Assembly: GCA_963921195.1 (NCBI GenBank)
Contig: OY992540.1
Span: 56,738,844 to 56,802,843 of the forward strand
Direction of reading: 5' to 3'
Length of the DNA stretch: 64,000 nucleotides
Source: Pegoplata infirma
Taxonomy: Eukaryota > Arthropoda > Insecta > Diptera > Anthomyiidae
A program made the translations under genes and the position numbers. A model generated the notes under the pieces. The model did not search any database. It was not told the origin of the DNA and worked only from the letters and a program-made list of their open reading frames with translations. Position 1 is the stretch's first letter; each line of letters opens with the position of its first letter. Shown one piece after another: positions 19,333 through 31,753 of this stretch.

Positions 19333-22305
19333 CCCTCTAACCCGCAAGAGTGCCTCAAGGCTCTTATTATAAAACACCAATTTACTCAATAAGTAATTAT
19401 TATTTTGTTTTAAATTGTTAACGGTGACTTTAGTAACATATCTGTTGACATTTCTCTTAAAGGTGGCAATGCATTCTGACTTTTGGTTTTTGTTCTGTCA
19501 GCTGTTTTGTGAGAGAAGTCATAATTTTAGCACGTGAAATTTTGTGTGTAATTTATATTTTTTCAAGTCAAGGTTATACTAACTTTTAATCGTCCGATCT
19601 ATTCCAAACAATTTTTTTTTAAAGGTATGATATTCTTCTTTCATATTGTGTGTTTGTAAATGTTAAAAAAATAAAAAAAAGTGTCTTTAGAACGCAAAAA
19701 CTGAGGGGTGCCTCAGGGCACTGTTGCGGGTTGCGGCTAAATTTATCTGCGCAATCTGTTTCATTGTTTTTTTTATATTATGGTTATATTATTTTATAAT
19801 TTTTTATCAAAAAAATTATAGAAATGGCAGATAGAGACCGCAGACGGATTAAATTATCCGCCTTGACCGATGATCAGTTGGTAGAGTTTATGGATGCTAT
19901 AGAAACAGACGAAGAAGACGATTTCAATAGCGATGATGAAGAAAATGACCCAGATTACGCGCCGGATGAAATTTGTCAAGAAGATGAACGATGCATTTCA
20001 CAATATATTAGTGAAATGCAAAATAGTACATTGTTTTTTACCGAGGCACTAAACATGTCTATGAATATAAGTGCATTTGACGTACCTTCGGGATCATCCT
20101 CATTGAATCCAATAACGGCAAACGAACATTTTGTCGAAAATGTTGAATCAATAGTTACAACAACAGCACCACGTTCCACATTCGAAGAGGCAGCAACATC
20201 AACAGCTGCAACAAAACCAGCGAAAAGACCCCGTTCTCCTTTACCATTAATGGAACGTACTGGTCCAGCAAATGTACCCTCTAATGGTGGTTTCATTGGT
20301 GCAGGTAAGAATTGAGAGTTACCAGTTGGTTTCAAATATGTGATATGTTGTTTTACAGGAATCGAATCAATAAAAAAGGACGCGAAAGAATTTTCGCAAA
20401 TAACTTGGAGCCAACGATCAATGAAAATACATGTAAATGAAGTAGCTTTTCGAGGAGATTCAACGCTGACAGCAAAAATCAAAGAACTACAAACCCCAAT
20501 GGACATATTTTGTTATTTCTTCACAAACGAAATAATGGAAATAATTGCCACTGAAACAAATCGAGCAGCTGTCTCCGAAAATATCAATACCAATTTCAAT
20601 GTGGACGTTGATGAACTTTACCATTACATTGGAATTTTGTTGTACATGTCGGTTTACCGTTATCCAAATTTGGAGAGTTACTGGGGTAAAAATGCGTTCG
20701 CCCCCATTCAAAATACAATGAGTCGCAAACGATTTGAGGCAATAAAAAAGTATTTATCTTTTCGAGATGAAAGCGAGCGTGTCAAGAAAGGGGAACCTGG
20801 TTACGACTCATTGTTTCGAATCCGAACTTTGGCCAACGAACTCAACAAACGTTTTGATTCAGTGCCAAAACATGCAAGACTTTGTGTTGACGAGCAAATG
20901 TGCAGCACCAAAATGAAACATCATCTTCGGCAATACATGCCAAACAAGCCACACAAATGGGGAATAAAATTATTCGTTTTATGCGATTCTTTCGGCTTTG
21001 CTTATCGCTTTGAAGTCTACAACGGTGCAGGCGATAACGTAGTGTTACCAGGAGACCCCGATCTTGGTGCAACTTCAAATGTTGTTGTGCGCTTGACACA
21101 AACAGTTACCAACTTTGTGCAACACATTGTTTATTTCGATAATTTCTATACGTCGCTTCCATTGTTGGTTTATTTGCGCGCAAAGGGAATATACGGTCTG
21201 GGCACGATTCGAGTCAATCGTATTCAAAACTGCAAGCTTCCAACGGATAACGCCGTCAAAAACGAACCAAGAGGTTTCTCGGCTGAATTTGTGGGCTCTG
21301 CCTATGGTGTTGATATAAGCACTGTTTTGTGGAAAGACAACAAGTGTGTGCGATTGGCTTCAACATATGTTGGCACTGAGCCATTTGCAAGAACAAATCC
21401 CGAATTACAAGAAGCAAAGGTACCTCGTTACGACCGAAAAGCAAAGAAATATGTGGAAGTCGATTGCCCACAAATTATACGAGAATATAACAGCCATATG
21501 GGAGGCGTAGACTTGATGGATGGACTTATGGGTCGTTATCATGTTCGAGCAAAGACTCGCGATGCGATGGTCCGACTTTTTTATCATTTTATCGACATGG
21601 CTACCACGAACGCTTACATTTTATATCGACGGATTCATTCTGAAAAATGTAACGACTCCAGCAATGTTTCGGCTGATGATAAGCTTTTGCTTCAATTGCC
21701 TCAATTTCGAGAAGAAATTGCTGCTGGTCTTGTGTCATACACAAAAAAACGTGCAGCTGGTCGTCCAGGTAGTGGGCCAAGAACACCAAGAACACCGCGT
21801 CCAGAAACTCCAACACATGATCCACAACCAGGAAGTTCAAAAGTTGGTGAAAGAGCGAAACATCCAGTTGATGACATCCGTTATGACAATATTGACCAGT
21901 TTTCAATCTGGTTAGGTAAAGAAGGTGGAAAAAAATGGTGAAAAAAAAGTCGCAAACACAGTGCCTTTACTCAAAATGCAATCTTCATTTATGCTGCTCT
22001 AATGCCAAAAATTGTTTTTATGAGTATCATCACAGAAAGTAAAACATATTTTGTTATTTTTTGTATCAATTTTATTCGTTTTTCAATAAAACCGTATTAT
22101 AATTAAAAATTTATATCCATTGTTTCTTTACACCTAAACCGGCAACAGTGCCCTGAGGCACTCTTCACCTTTTTGGACCTGGCTCCGAAACTTAATTTCG
22201 AAATGACTTTCTGATGTTATTTTTGAGTTTATTGGGTCATAATTACCCTAAAAAAAATTATTCGACAATTTTTTAATAGCTTTTAAAAGTTTGCGGGTTA
22301 GAGGG
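19333..22305 (+). mobile_element. piggyBac-family DNA transposon, 2973 bp
   Basis: TTAA occurs at 19329-19332 and 22306-22309. The ends share CCCTCTAACCCGCAA as a terminal inverted repeat. A second inverted pair lies inside: GTGCCTCAGGGCACTGTTGC near 19708 and its mirror near 22143-22165. TTAA targets and CCCT ends are diagnostic of piggyBac. The element carries one spliced transposase gene and little else. Confidence 0.95.
19824..21941 (+). pseudogene. piggyBac transposase, 687 aa as spliced, C-terminal domain out of frame
   Basis: It cuts and pastes the element at TTAA. Exon 1 (19824-20304) and exon 2 (20359-21941) join in frame across a 54-nt GT-AG intron at phase 1. The N-terminal region is acidic (DEEDDFNSDDEENDPDY). 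The three catalytic aspartates are present at about residues 338 (CVDEQMC), 421 (YFDNFYTS) and 545 (HMGGVDLMD). After a Pro/Thr-rich linker the frame stops at 21939-21941 (KKW, then stop). The next reading frame encodes the usual cysteine-rich domain at 21938-22042 (CNLHLCC, then CFYEYHH). A one-base loss in the A7 run at 21929-21935 is the likely cause. Without this domain the protein should bind its ends poorly. Confidence 0.93.
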
Positions 22306-22495
22306 TTAAAAATAAAAAGTTGAAAAGTTTTGTATTCAAAATAAATAAACAAAGTTTTTTTTTTTTTCATTTGGTTTTCCATTTGTATGTACAAATGTCA
22401 TCCTGGGTATATTTAGAAACTAAGGTCACTTCATATGAGTTCTAACATTGATTTAAAAATATATTTGTACAATACTCATACTTTATCCAAAAAAG
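22306..22495. other. non-coding spacer
   Basis: Short AT-rich spacer between the piggyBac TTAA and the next DINE-1-like element. Nothing recognised. Confidence 0.5.
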
Positions 22496-23470
22496 TTTTT
22501 ATACCCTCCACTCTGGTGATAGAGGGTATATATGAGTTTGTCATTCCGTATGTAACACATTGAAATATTGGTTTAGGACCCCATAAAGTATATATATTCA
22601 TGACCCTTGATCGATTTTAAGTCGATCTAGCGATGTCCGTCTGTCTGTCTGTCCGTCTGTCTGTCTGTTGAAATCACGTTTTTGGCAATACTCCGAAACC
22701 GATTTAAACGCTTGGGGTACCAAAAGTTGCGTAATTTTCCCAGGCAAAAACTGATGTATTTTTTTTTTTAAATCGGTTAAGTATTTTAAAAGTTATGAGC
22801 GAATTACTGAAAAAACTCATTGTTTTTTTCAACATAACCCTAAATTAACTCATATTTTGTGTGATACATAAGAAAGAAAACGGAAATGAAAAAAAAAAAC
22901 CGAGAAAAATGAAAAAAATCTTTACAAAAAAGCTTTAAACAACAAAATCTAAATTTAATTAAAAAAAAGTTCGTTAAGTAATAATAAAAAAATTAATAGT
23001 TATTTTTATATAGCATGTGTGTGTGTGTCCATGTTTTGCTTTGTCATATTAACGGGGTTGCCAGACTTTTTTTTGGCTTTGTCGCCAAATCGGATGTAAA
23101 ATATCGCCAAAATTCAATTTTGTTCAGATTTCTTAAAAAAAAAAATATTTTCATTTAAAAAAATAAATTTTGTTATGTAATAAAAGACAGAAATAAACTT
23201 TATGGCAAAAATCGTCCAAATCCGGAAAATTTATATATGAAGGGATTATTGTAAAAACTCGATAAGCAACATTTAATTTTATGGTGGTTTTTACCTTAAA
23301 ACTTTTAAAATAATGTAGAAAATAGAACTTTAGCAGAACTTTTATGCTCAATATACCTGTACGAAGGGTTAAAGCACGACTTCTGCTAAAAATCTGTCAG
23401 TGCAACATCAGCAGAAGGCGAAAAAAAACAAAAAATAAAATGTTGCTTATCAAGTTCTTGCAGTAAGCCA

Positions 23471-25662
23471 TCTATATATATAAAAGAGTAATGTGACTGA
23501 CTGACTGACTGACTCATCATCGCCCAGACAAAACCGCTGAAGCTAGAGACTTGAAATTTGGACTGTAGGTTCACCTCCCGGAATATAGATCCACTAAGGC
23601 TGGATTTTTGCCAATGTTGATTCTAAGGGGGTAAAAAGGGTAAAAAACTGTACTTTTGGTACTTTTTATATCTCATGAAATAATGGTCATAGAGACTTGA
23701 AATTTGGACTGTATGTTCACCTCCCGGAATGTAGATCCTGAAAGGCTGGACTTTTGCCAATGTTGATTCTAAGGGGGAAAAAAGGGTAAAAAACTGTACT
23801 TTTGGTACTTTTTATATCTCATGAAATAATGGTCATAGAGACTTGAAATTTGGACTGTATGTTCACCTCCCGGAATGTAGATCCTGTTAGGCATGATTTT
23901 TGCCAATGTTGGTTCTAAGGGGGTAAAAAGGGTAAAAAAACTGTACTTTTGGTACCTTTTGTATTTCCTTAAACAATGGTCCTAGAAACTTAAAAATTGG
24001 AATGTAAGTTCAGCTCCCGGAATATAGATCCAATAAGGCTTGATTTTTGCCAATGTTGATCCTAAGGGGGTCAAAAGGGTAAAAAAAACTGTTCTTTTGG
24101 TGCTTTTTATATCTCCTGAAATAATGGTCATAGAGACTTGAAATTTGGACTGTATGTTCAGCTCCCGGAATATAGATCCACTAAGGCTGGATTTTTGCCA
24201 ATGATGATTCTAATGGGGTAAAAAGGGTAAAAAAACTGTACTTTTGGTACCTTTTAGATTTCCTTATATAATGGTACTAGAAACTTGAAATTTGCAATGT
24301 AGGTTTACCTCCCGGAAAAAAGATTCACTTAGGCTGGGTTTTGCCAATGTTCATTCTACGGGGGTAAAATGGGTAAAAAAAGTATACTTTTGGTACTTTC
24401 TTTATTTACTGAAGTAATGGTTATTCAAACTTGAAATTTGGAATGTAGGATCCTTTAGTGAAATAAAACATTCTGGAACAATTACTCTCTGAAAATTCTG
24501 TACCTTTTATAAAAAGTACCTTTTATAAAAAGTACCTTTTATAAAAAGTACCTTTTATAAAAAGTACCTTTTATAAAAAGTACCTTTTATAAAAAGTACC
24601 TTTTATAAAAAGTACCTTTTATAAAAAGTACCTTTTATAAAAAGTACCTTTTATAAAAAGTACCTTTTATAAAAAGTACCTTTTATAAAAAGTACCTTTT
24701 ATAAAAAGTACATTTTATAAAAAGTACCTTTTATAAAAAGTACCTTTTATAAAAAGTACCTTTTATAAAAAGTACCTTTTATAAAAAGTACCTTTTATAA
24801 AAAGTACCTTTTATAAAAAGTACCTTTTATAAAAAGTTATAAAAAGTACCTTTTATAAAGGTACCGAAACCTTTGATATTTTTTGACGTAATGGTTCTAG
24901 AAACTTAAAAGTAGGAATGTAAAATTCTTTTTGTACTTTTAATATTTGCTAAAACAATCCTAGAAAATTAAAATATGGCAAAAAGGGTCCTTCGGTAAAG
25001 AAAAAACATTCTGGAAGAGGTTGTTTTTGGAAATTTCGTTTCTAACGGGGGTAAGAAAGTGTACTTTTGGTACAATTTTTTTTTTTTTTTGTTCCTATGT
25101 AATGGAAAAGTGTAAATTTTGGTTATTCTTATAACCTAGCACAAAAAAAAACAGTTTTAAAAAAAAAAAATTAAGGTTAAAAGGGGGCAAATTGTTATTT
25201 TTACCTATCTAACTATTAAACTTAAAGCCCCAGAAATAACACCCAAGAGCAGGACATATTTTAAAATTTAAAATTTTAGAACGGGGAACGAAATGGAATA
25301 GAGCAGGGAACAATATGAAATGATACTTTTTACTCAAACTTTTCGTATTTAACTTTTTTTACCCCATATTTTTTCTCTATATGTTTTTTCACTCAAACTT
25401 ATTTTTATTCCAATTTCTTTATTCACTGAAATATTTATTCACTGAAAATCCAAAGTCCCGATATAAGGGCTCGAAAATTATTAAAATTTTATTGTTTAAA
25501 TTATTCATTGAAATATTATTTTATAAAAGACTTAAACATGCACAAGTAAATAAAACAAAGACTACGTAGGGAAATTTTCTTGAAATCGGTGGAGTAATTC
25601 TGATCCTTCTAATATCCGGTATTCAATACAACCGGTAACGAAGTACCGGGATGGTAAGCTAG
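23471..25662 (+). mobile_element. non-autonomous Helitron, complete ends
   Basis: The 5' end TCTATATATATAAAAGAG follows an A. The 3' end has a hairpin (CCGGTA 25632-25637, TACCGG 25644-25649) nine bases before the terminal CTAG (25659-25662), followed by T. This is the canonical Helitron layout: TC...CTAG, insertion between A and T, no target duplication. The interior contains about six degenerate repeats of a roughly 180-bp module (GACTTGAAATTTGGACTGTA, CCTCCCGGAATATAGATCC, TTTTTGCCAATGTTGATTCT) and a 16-bp satellite. No Rep/helicase gene. Confidence 0.85.
24505..24860. repeat. 16-bp satellite array within Helitron, about 20 units
   Basis: The unit is TACCTTTTATAAAAAG, repeated almost perfectly. 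Each junction reads GTACCTTTTATAAAAAGTAC, which is a palindrome except at one pair, so single strands could fold into hairpins. Confidence 0.95.
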
Positions 25663-25663
25663 T

Positions 25664-27850
25664 TCATATATAAAAGAGTAATATGACTGACTGACATACT
25701 CATTCATCATCGCCCAGCCCAAACCGCTGAAGTTAGAGACTTGAAATTTGGACTGTAGTTTGACCTTCCGGAATAAAGATCCACTAAGGCTGGATTTTTG
25801 CCAATGTTGATTCTAAGGGGGTAAAAAGGGTAAAAATCTGTACTTTTGGTACTTTTTATATCTCCCGATATAATGGTCATAGAGACTTGAAATTTGAACT
25901 GTATGTTACCCTCCCGCAATATAGATCCACTATTGCTGGAGTTTAGCCAATGGTAAGGGGGTAAAATGGTAAAAAACTGTACTTTTGGTACTTTTTAAAT
26001 CTTCTGAAATAACGATCATAGAGACTTGAAATTTGGACTGTATGTTCACCTCCCTGAATATAGATCCCCTAAGGCTGGGTTTTTGCCACTGATTTTTCTA
26101 ATAGGGTAAAAAGGGTAAAAATATGTTCTTTTGTTACATTTTATATTTCCTTAAATAATGGTACTAGAAAATGAAAATTTGCAATGTCGGTTCACCTTCC
26201 GGAAAAAAGATTCACTAAGGCTCGGGTTTTGCCAATGTTGATTCTACTGAGGTAAAATGGGTAAAAAAGTACTTTTGGTACTTTTTTTTATTTACTGAAA
26301 TTTTATTCAAACTTGAAATTTAGAATGTAGGATCCTTTAGTGAAATAAAACATTATGGAACAAGTTCTTTCCGAAAATTCTGTACCGTTTTCAAATAGTA
26401 CCTTTTATAAAAGGTTCCTTTATAAAAAATACCTTTTATAAAAAGTACCTTTTATAAAAAGTACCTTTTATAAAAAGTACCTTTTATAAAAAGTACCTTT
26501 TATAAAAAGTACCTTTTATAAAAAGTACCTTTTATAAAAAGTACCTTTTATAAAAAGTACCTTTTATAAAAAGTACCTTTTATAAAAAGTACCTTTTATA
26601 AAAAGTACCTTTTATAAAAAGTACCTTTTATAAAAAGTACCTTTTATAAAAAGTACCTTTTATAAAAGGTACCTTTTATAAAAAGTGCCTTTTATAAAAA
26701 GTACCTTTTATAAAAAGTACCTTTTATAAAAAGTACCTTTTATAAAAAGTACCTTTTATAAAAAGTACCTTTTATAAGAAGTACCTTTTATAAAAAGTAC
26801 CTTTTATAAAAAGTACCTTTTATAAAAAGTACCTTTTATAAAAAGTACCTTTTATAAAAAGTACCTTTTATAAAAAGTTCCTTTAATAAAAAGTACCTTT
26901 TATAAAAAGTGCCTTTTATAAAAAGTACCTTTTATAAAAAGTACCTTTTATAAAAAGTACCTTTTATAAAAAGTACCTTTTATAAAAAGTACCTTTTATA
27001 AAAAGTACCTTTAATAAAAAGTATCTATTATAAAAAGTACCTTTTATTCAAAATACCTTTTATAAAAAGTATCTTTTATAAAAAGTACCTTTTATAAAAA
27101 GTACCTTTTATAAAAAGTACCTTTTATAAAAAGTACCTTTTATAAAAAGTACCTTTTATAAAAAGTACCTTTTATAAAAAGTACCTTTTATAAAAAGTAC
27201 CTTTTATAAAAAGTACCTTTTATAAAAAGTACCTTTTATAAAAAGTACCTTTTATAAAAAGTACCTTTTATAAAAAGTACCTTTTATAAAAAGTACCTTT
27301 TATAAAAAGTACCTTTTATAAAAAGTAACTTTTATTAAAAATTATTTATAAAAAGTACCTTTTATAAAAAGTACCTTTTATAAAAAGTAACTTTTATTAA
27401 AAGTACCTTTTATAAAAAGTACCTTTTGTAAAAAGTACCTTTTATAAAAAGTACCTTTTATAAAAAGTAGCTTTTATAAAAAGTACCTTTTATAAAAAGT
27501 ACCTTTTATAAAAAGTACCTTTAATAAAAAGTACTTTTTATTAAAAGTACCTTTTTTAAAAAGTACCTTTTATAAAAAGTACCTTTTATAAAAGGTACTT
27601 TTTATAAAAAAAAGTACCTTTTATAAAATTACTTTTTATGAAAAGTACCATTTATAAAAGTACCTTTTATAATAAGTACCTTTTATAAAAATACCCTTCA
27701 TAAAAAGTACCTTTTGTAAAATGTACCTTTTGTAAAAAGTACCTTTTATAAAAAGTAGCTATTATAAAAAGTACCTTTTATAAAAAGTTCCTTTTATTAA
27801 AAGTACCGTAAGTACAGTTTTTGGTACCTTTTTATTTCCTTAAGTATAAA
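25664..27850 (+). mobile_element. second Helitron copy, head-to-tail, 3' end missing
   Basis: It starts TCATATATAAAAGAGTAATA one base after the CTAG of the previous copy. It carries the same modules (GACTTGAAATTTGG, CCACTAAGGCTGG, TTGCCAATGTTG) and a much longer array of the same 16-bp satellite. The hairpin and CTAG terminus are not found. Similarity fades after ATTTCCTTAAG near 27845, where the host DINE-1-like 3' end takes over. Confidence 0.75.
26395..27815. repeat. 16-bp satellite array, about 85-90 units
   Basis: Same TACCTTTTATAAAAAG unit as at 24505-24860. It is nearly homogeneous from 26440 to 27320, then increasingly degenerate toward 27815, as expected when array edges diverge. 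Confidence 0.95.
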
Positions 27851-27941
27851 TAAAACAAACTTTTTTGTTTTTTAAATCATCACATTGGTGGAGGGTATTT
27901 AAAGATTCGGCACAGCCGAATATAGCTTTCTTACTTGTTTT

Positions 27942-28039
27942 GTAATTAATTAGTTGTAACGAAATAAAAAAATCTTTAATGATCTGTAAAATGGATAGAA
28001 CTAAAGGAACACAAATTGTAAACTGAATTTGTTAAGTAA
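27942..28039. other. non-coding spacer
   Basis: AT-rich spacer between the DINE-1-like 3' end and the next Helitron. Nothing recognised. Confidence 0.5.
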
Positions 28040-31000
28040 TCTATATATGGGGGTTTTCGTGTCAACTGACACAACTTTTGAAACCGATGTCTTCCGATCG
28101 GGATGAAATTTGCACCAAGGTTAGTCCTATTGGATAGTAGTTCAGACACAATTTTTCAACGAGATCGGTCAAGAACTCTCTGAGTTAGAGGGGGTCGAAA
28201 TTTGACATTTTGGCCAAAGAGGTGTTGATTCTCATCCATGGAACTTCTTACCTATTGTTTTTAGCAAAATGTGTCCCAAAGAGTTTAGATAGCTATTTCT
28301 TCAGTCTTTCGAAAAAAAAATATAAAAAAAATAAAAAAAAAATTTTCGATTTTTTTTCTTAAAAATCCAAAACTTTTTTGACTTTTTCCTCAAATTGGGC
28401 CCTTTTTTTTTTTTTTTTTTTTGATTCAAAAGAAAGCTTAGGTGATTTCCTTTAAGAGCTGTGGGGTCGCTTAGTGGGATGCGAGTGGGATATCTATGAA
28501 AAATTTTTTTTTTTAACTTTGGAACACAAAAAACGGTTCTTCAATTTGCACTATTAGGCGTGGGATAGCTAACCAGTTTTCGATTTCGATCCGCGATACC
28601 CTCTAATTTTTTTAGGTTCGAAAAAGAAAGCACGAGCCAAAAAACGGGGGGCGGTGGGGAGGGGCCATATGGCCCCTCATTGGGGTCAAAGTTGGGCGTA
28701 AAGAGGTAAAAATCCTCAAAAAGCCCCAAAACTCCCCTAGAAACGCCCCTGGAGGGGTGCAATGTGAGACCGACCTCCAATAATTTTCTGCCCCCAACAT
28801 TTTTCTTGAACATACCTTACCCCTATTTCCACTTCCTAAGGGGGCTCCCATACAAAATGACATTTTTATAAAATTTGCTCCTACCGCTCTAACTGTCCAT
28901 AGGGTGCCCCTAGAGATGTAAAATGTATGACCGACCCCCAATATTTTTTCAACTCCAACATTTTCTTAGAATATACCTACCCTTTATTTTCAACTCTTAA
29001 GGGGGTCCCCATACATTTTTTTTTATTTTTTTATTAGTTTTTAAAAATACATGTTTTTATAATGTATGGGAGCCCCTTAGGGAGTGGAGATAGGGTGTTA
29101 TGATGTTCGGACAAAATGTTGGTAACTAAAAAATAATGGGGGTTGGTCGTAATTTTTGCCTCTCTAGGAGGCACGATAGGGGCGGTAGGAGCTGGTTTAA
29201 TAAAACAAATTTATAAAAAATAAAAGAAATGTATGGGGACCACCTTAAGGGCTAAAGATACATTGTAGGTATGTTTGCAAAAAATGTTGGAATTAATAAA
29301 ATAATGGAGGTCGGTCATACATTTGGCCCCACTAGGGGCACTTTAGGGTAAGTTAGAATAGTAGGATCAAATTTTTTAAAAATGTTTTGTATGGAAGCCC
29401 CCTTAGGAAGTGGAAATAGGGGTAAGGTATGTTCAAGAAAAATGTTGGGGGCAGAAAATTATTGGAGGTCGGTCTCACATTGCACCCCTCCAAGGGCATT
29501 TCTAGGGGAGTTTTGGGGCTTTTTGAGGATTTTTACCTCCTTACGCCCAACTTTGACCCCAAAGAGGGGCCATATGGCCCCTCCCCACCGCCCCCATTTT
29601 TTGGCTCGTGATTTCTTTTTCGAACCTACAAAAATTAGAGGGTATCGCGGATCGAAATCGAAAACTGGTTAGCTATCCCACGCCTAATAGTGCAAATTGA
29701 AGAACCGTTTTTTGTGTTCCAAAGTTAAAAAAAAAAATTTTTCATAGATATCCCACTCGCATCCCACTAAGCGACCCCACAGCTCTTAAAGGAAATCACC
29801 TAAGCTTTCTTTTGAATCAAAAAAAAAAAAAAAAAAAAGGGCCCAATTTGAGGAAAAAGTCAAAAAAGTTTTGGATTTTTAAGAAAAAAAATCAAAAATT
29901 TTTTTTTTATTTTTTTTATATTTTTTTTTCGAAAGACTGAAGAAATAGCTATCTAAACTCTTTGGGACACATTTTGCTAAAAACAATAGGTAAGAAGTTA
30001 CATGGATGAGAATCAACACCTCTTTGGCCAAAATGTCAAATTTCGACCCCCTCTAACTCAGAGAGTTCTTGACCGATCTCGTTGAAAAATTGTGTCTGAA
30101 CTACTATCCAATAGGACTAACCTTGGTGCAAATTTCATCCCGATCGGAAGACATCGGTTTCAAAAGTTGTGTCAGTTGACACGAAAACCCCCATATATAA
30201 AAATGGATGTGTGTATGTATGTATGTATGTATGTATGTTCCGTATGGACTCGAAAACGGCTTGACCGATCTTGATGAAACTTTCAGGGAATGTTCACAAT
30301 AGCCTCAGGAGTAACACTGTGCGGTCGGATTTTAGATTTTCCGTCTGTGGGCGGAGGGGCGTGGCAAAATCCAATTTTTACATTCCACCACTAATGACAT
30401 CTATATATAAAAAACGGATGCACCCATTTTGATGAAATTTAAATCAAAGATAGTACTAACTGAGTACTCACTATGTTCCAAATTTGAGCGTTATCGGACA
30501 AGGGAGCGTAAAATGGCATGCCACTTTGTATTGAATTGAAAGTTATTTCTGCATACTCTGCAATAATGCAAAAAACGCCTACGTGTATGTTCCTTATGGA
30601 CGCGAAAACGGCTGGAGCGATCTTGACGAAATTTTCAGGGAATATATAGAATATCCTGGGGAGTAACACTGTGCGGTCAGATTTTTGATTCTCTGTCTGT
30701 GGGCGGAGGGGCGTGGCAAAATCTAATTTCTACATTGCACCACTATAGACATCTGTATATAAAAAGGGATAAACCGATTTCGATGAAATTTAAACCAAAG
30801 ATAGCACTAAGCAATTACTAACTATGTGCCAAATTAGAGCGTTATCGGACAAAAGGGGCGTAAAATGCCACGCCCCTCTGTATTGAATTGAAAATATTTC
30901 TGCATGCACTGCAATAAAGCAAAAACGGCTGATACGATTTTAATTAAATTTTTAGCACTGATAGTACCAACGGAGTGTGGAACAATAGGACATGTTACAC

Positions 31001-31753
31001 TAAGATTGGAAAAAGGGGCCTAAAATGCCACGCCTCTTTTTACTATATTACATGTTTCGCAATTACGCAAAAGTAGTTGAACCGATTCTCTTGACGTTTT
31101 TAATCAAGATAGTGCTAATCAATTGCATATGAAGTTTATAATTGTAAAAAGGCGCGAAAACACAATGAATTTCATTTATAGGGGACATCCCATAAGCGTT
31201 GGTCAAGCAAAAAAAAATATATATTCCGACCACTTCCGCAATCAAGCAAAAACGACTAAGCTGACCCAAACTAAATTTCCCGCACAGATAGTGCTAAAAG
31301 GACATATAAGAACACGATTCGACAAAGCGGTATAAATTTCCTGCTATTCTCAACGATATTTTATCTTTTACTACTGATAGTACTAAGCGAGCTGGAACTA
31401 CAGTTCATGTTAGAGTGCGATTCGGCAAAGGGGTAAAAAATTCCACTCCCTTTCAATTTCATTAAAATTGGCAGCATAGATAGTACTTACCGAGGACGCA
31501 ACATGGAACTTTAGATATATTAAAAGCCACGATTCGATAAGAATGCGTAAAACGAAACGCCCTTTGTACTATAATTAACGTTACGTCTGTCTGTTTCTCT
31601 GTAGATAGTGCTAACCGAAGGTGGAACTAAAGGCTACTTCTGGACCCGGTCCCGTGCTTTAGTTTTGTCCGACACTGTATATTAAGATCGAGATGCAATG
31701 GAAAACAGAATCGATGTTTTCTCAGGGCCAGCAATGCGGACCGGGTCAGCTAG
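28040..31753 (+). mobile_element. Helitron of a second family, 5' tip split by a foldback
   Basis: The 5' tip TCTATATAT (28040-28048, after A) is followed by a 2.1-kb insertion and then ATATATAAAAATGGATGTGT with a (GTAT)n run. The 3' end is CCGGGTCAGCTAG (to 31753) followed by T. The interior has repeated blocks (GACTCGAAAACGGCTTGACC, TGTGGGCGGAGGGGCGTGGC, GAGCGTTATCGGACAA). The TC...CTAG layout and A/T flanks identify a non-autonomous Helitron. No gene is seen. Confidence 0.75.
28049..30192. mobile_element. 2.1-kb palindromic foldback element
   Basis: The tips are GGGGGTTTTCGTGTCAACTG and its mirror, with arms of about 850 bp (28049-28930 and 29370-30192). The centre is built from further inverted copies of an internal module (ACCGACC..CAATAATTTT, CACTTCCTAAGGGGGCTCCC). 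ATATAT flanks both sides (28043-28048 and 30193-30198), possibly the target duplication. Mirror-image open frames in the arms are not genes. The same family hosts the Polinton at 1527/14753. Confidence 0.9.

Larger units (their letters stand above)
22496..27941 (+). mobile_element. DINE-1/Helentron-like element enlarged by nested Helitrons
   Basis: The 5' end is TTTTATACCCTCCACTCTGG with the hairpin partner AGAGGGTATA. The family block follows (GTCATTCCGTATGTAACACA, CCCATAAAGTATATATATTC, GTCGATCTAGCGATG, then CCGTCTGTCTG repeats). The 3' end is ATTCGGCACAGCCGAAT then CTTTCTTACTTGTTTT near 27905-27941. The interior is interrupted from 23471 by two Helitrons and their satellite arrays. No coding frame. 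Confidence 0.78.

Noticed and set aside
19976..20506. 176-aa open frame on - in the piggyBac element
   Set aside because: Antisense to the transposase and crosses its intron; no recognisable domain.
24505..27815. CRISPR-like regular array
   Set aside because: The 16-bp units are contiguous with no unique spacers, in an insect-type genome; it is a satellite inside Helitrons.
28541..29672. Pairs of about 60-110-aa open frames on both strands
   Set aside because: Mirror-image frames in the arms of the palindromic foldback; low complexity and no domain.
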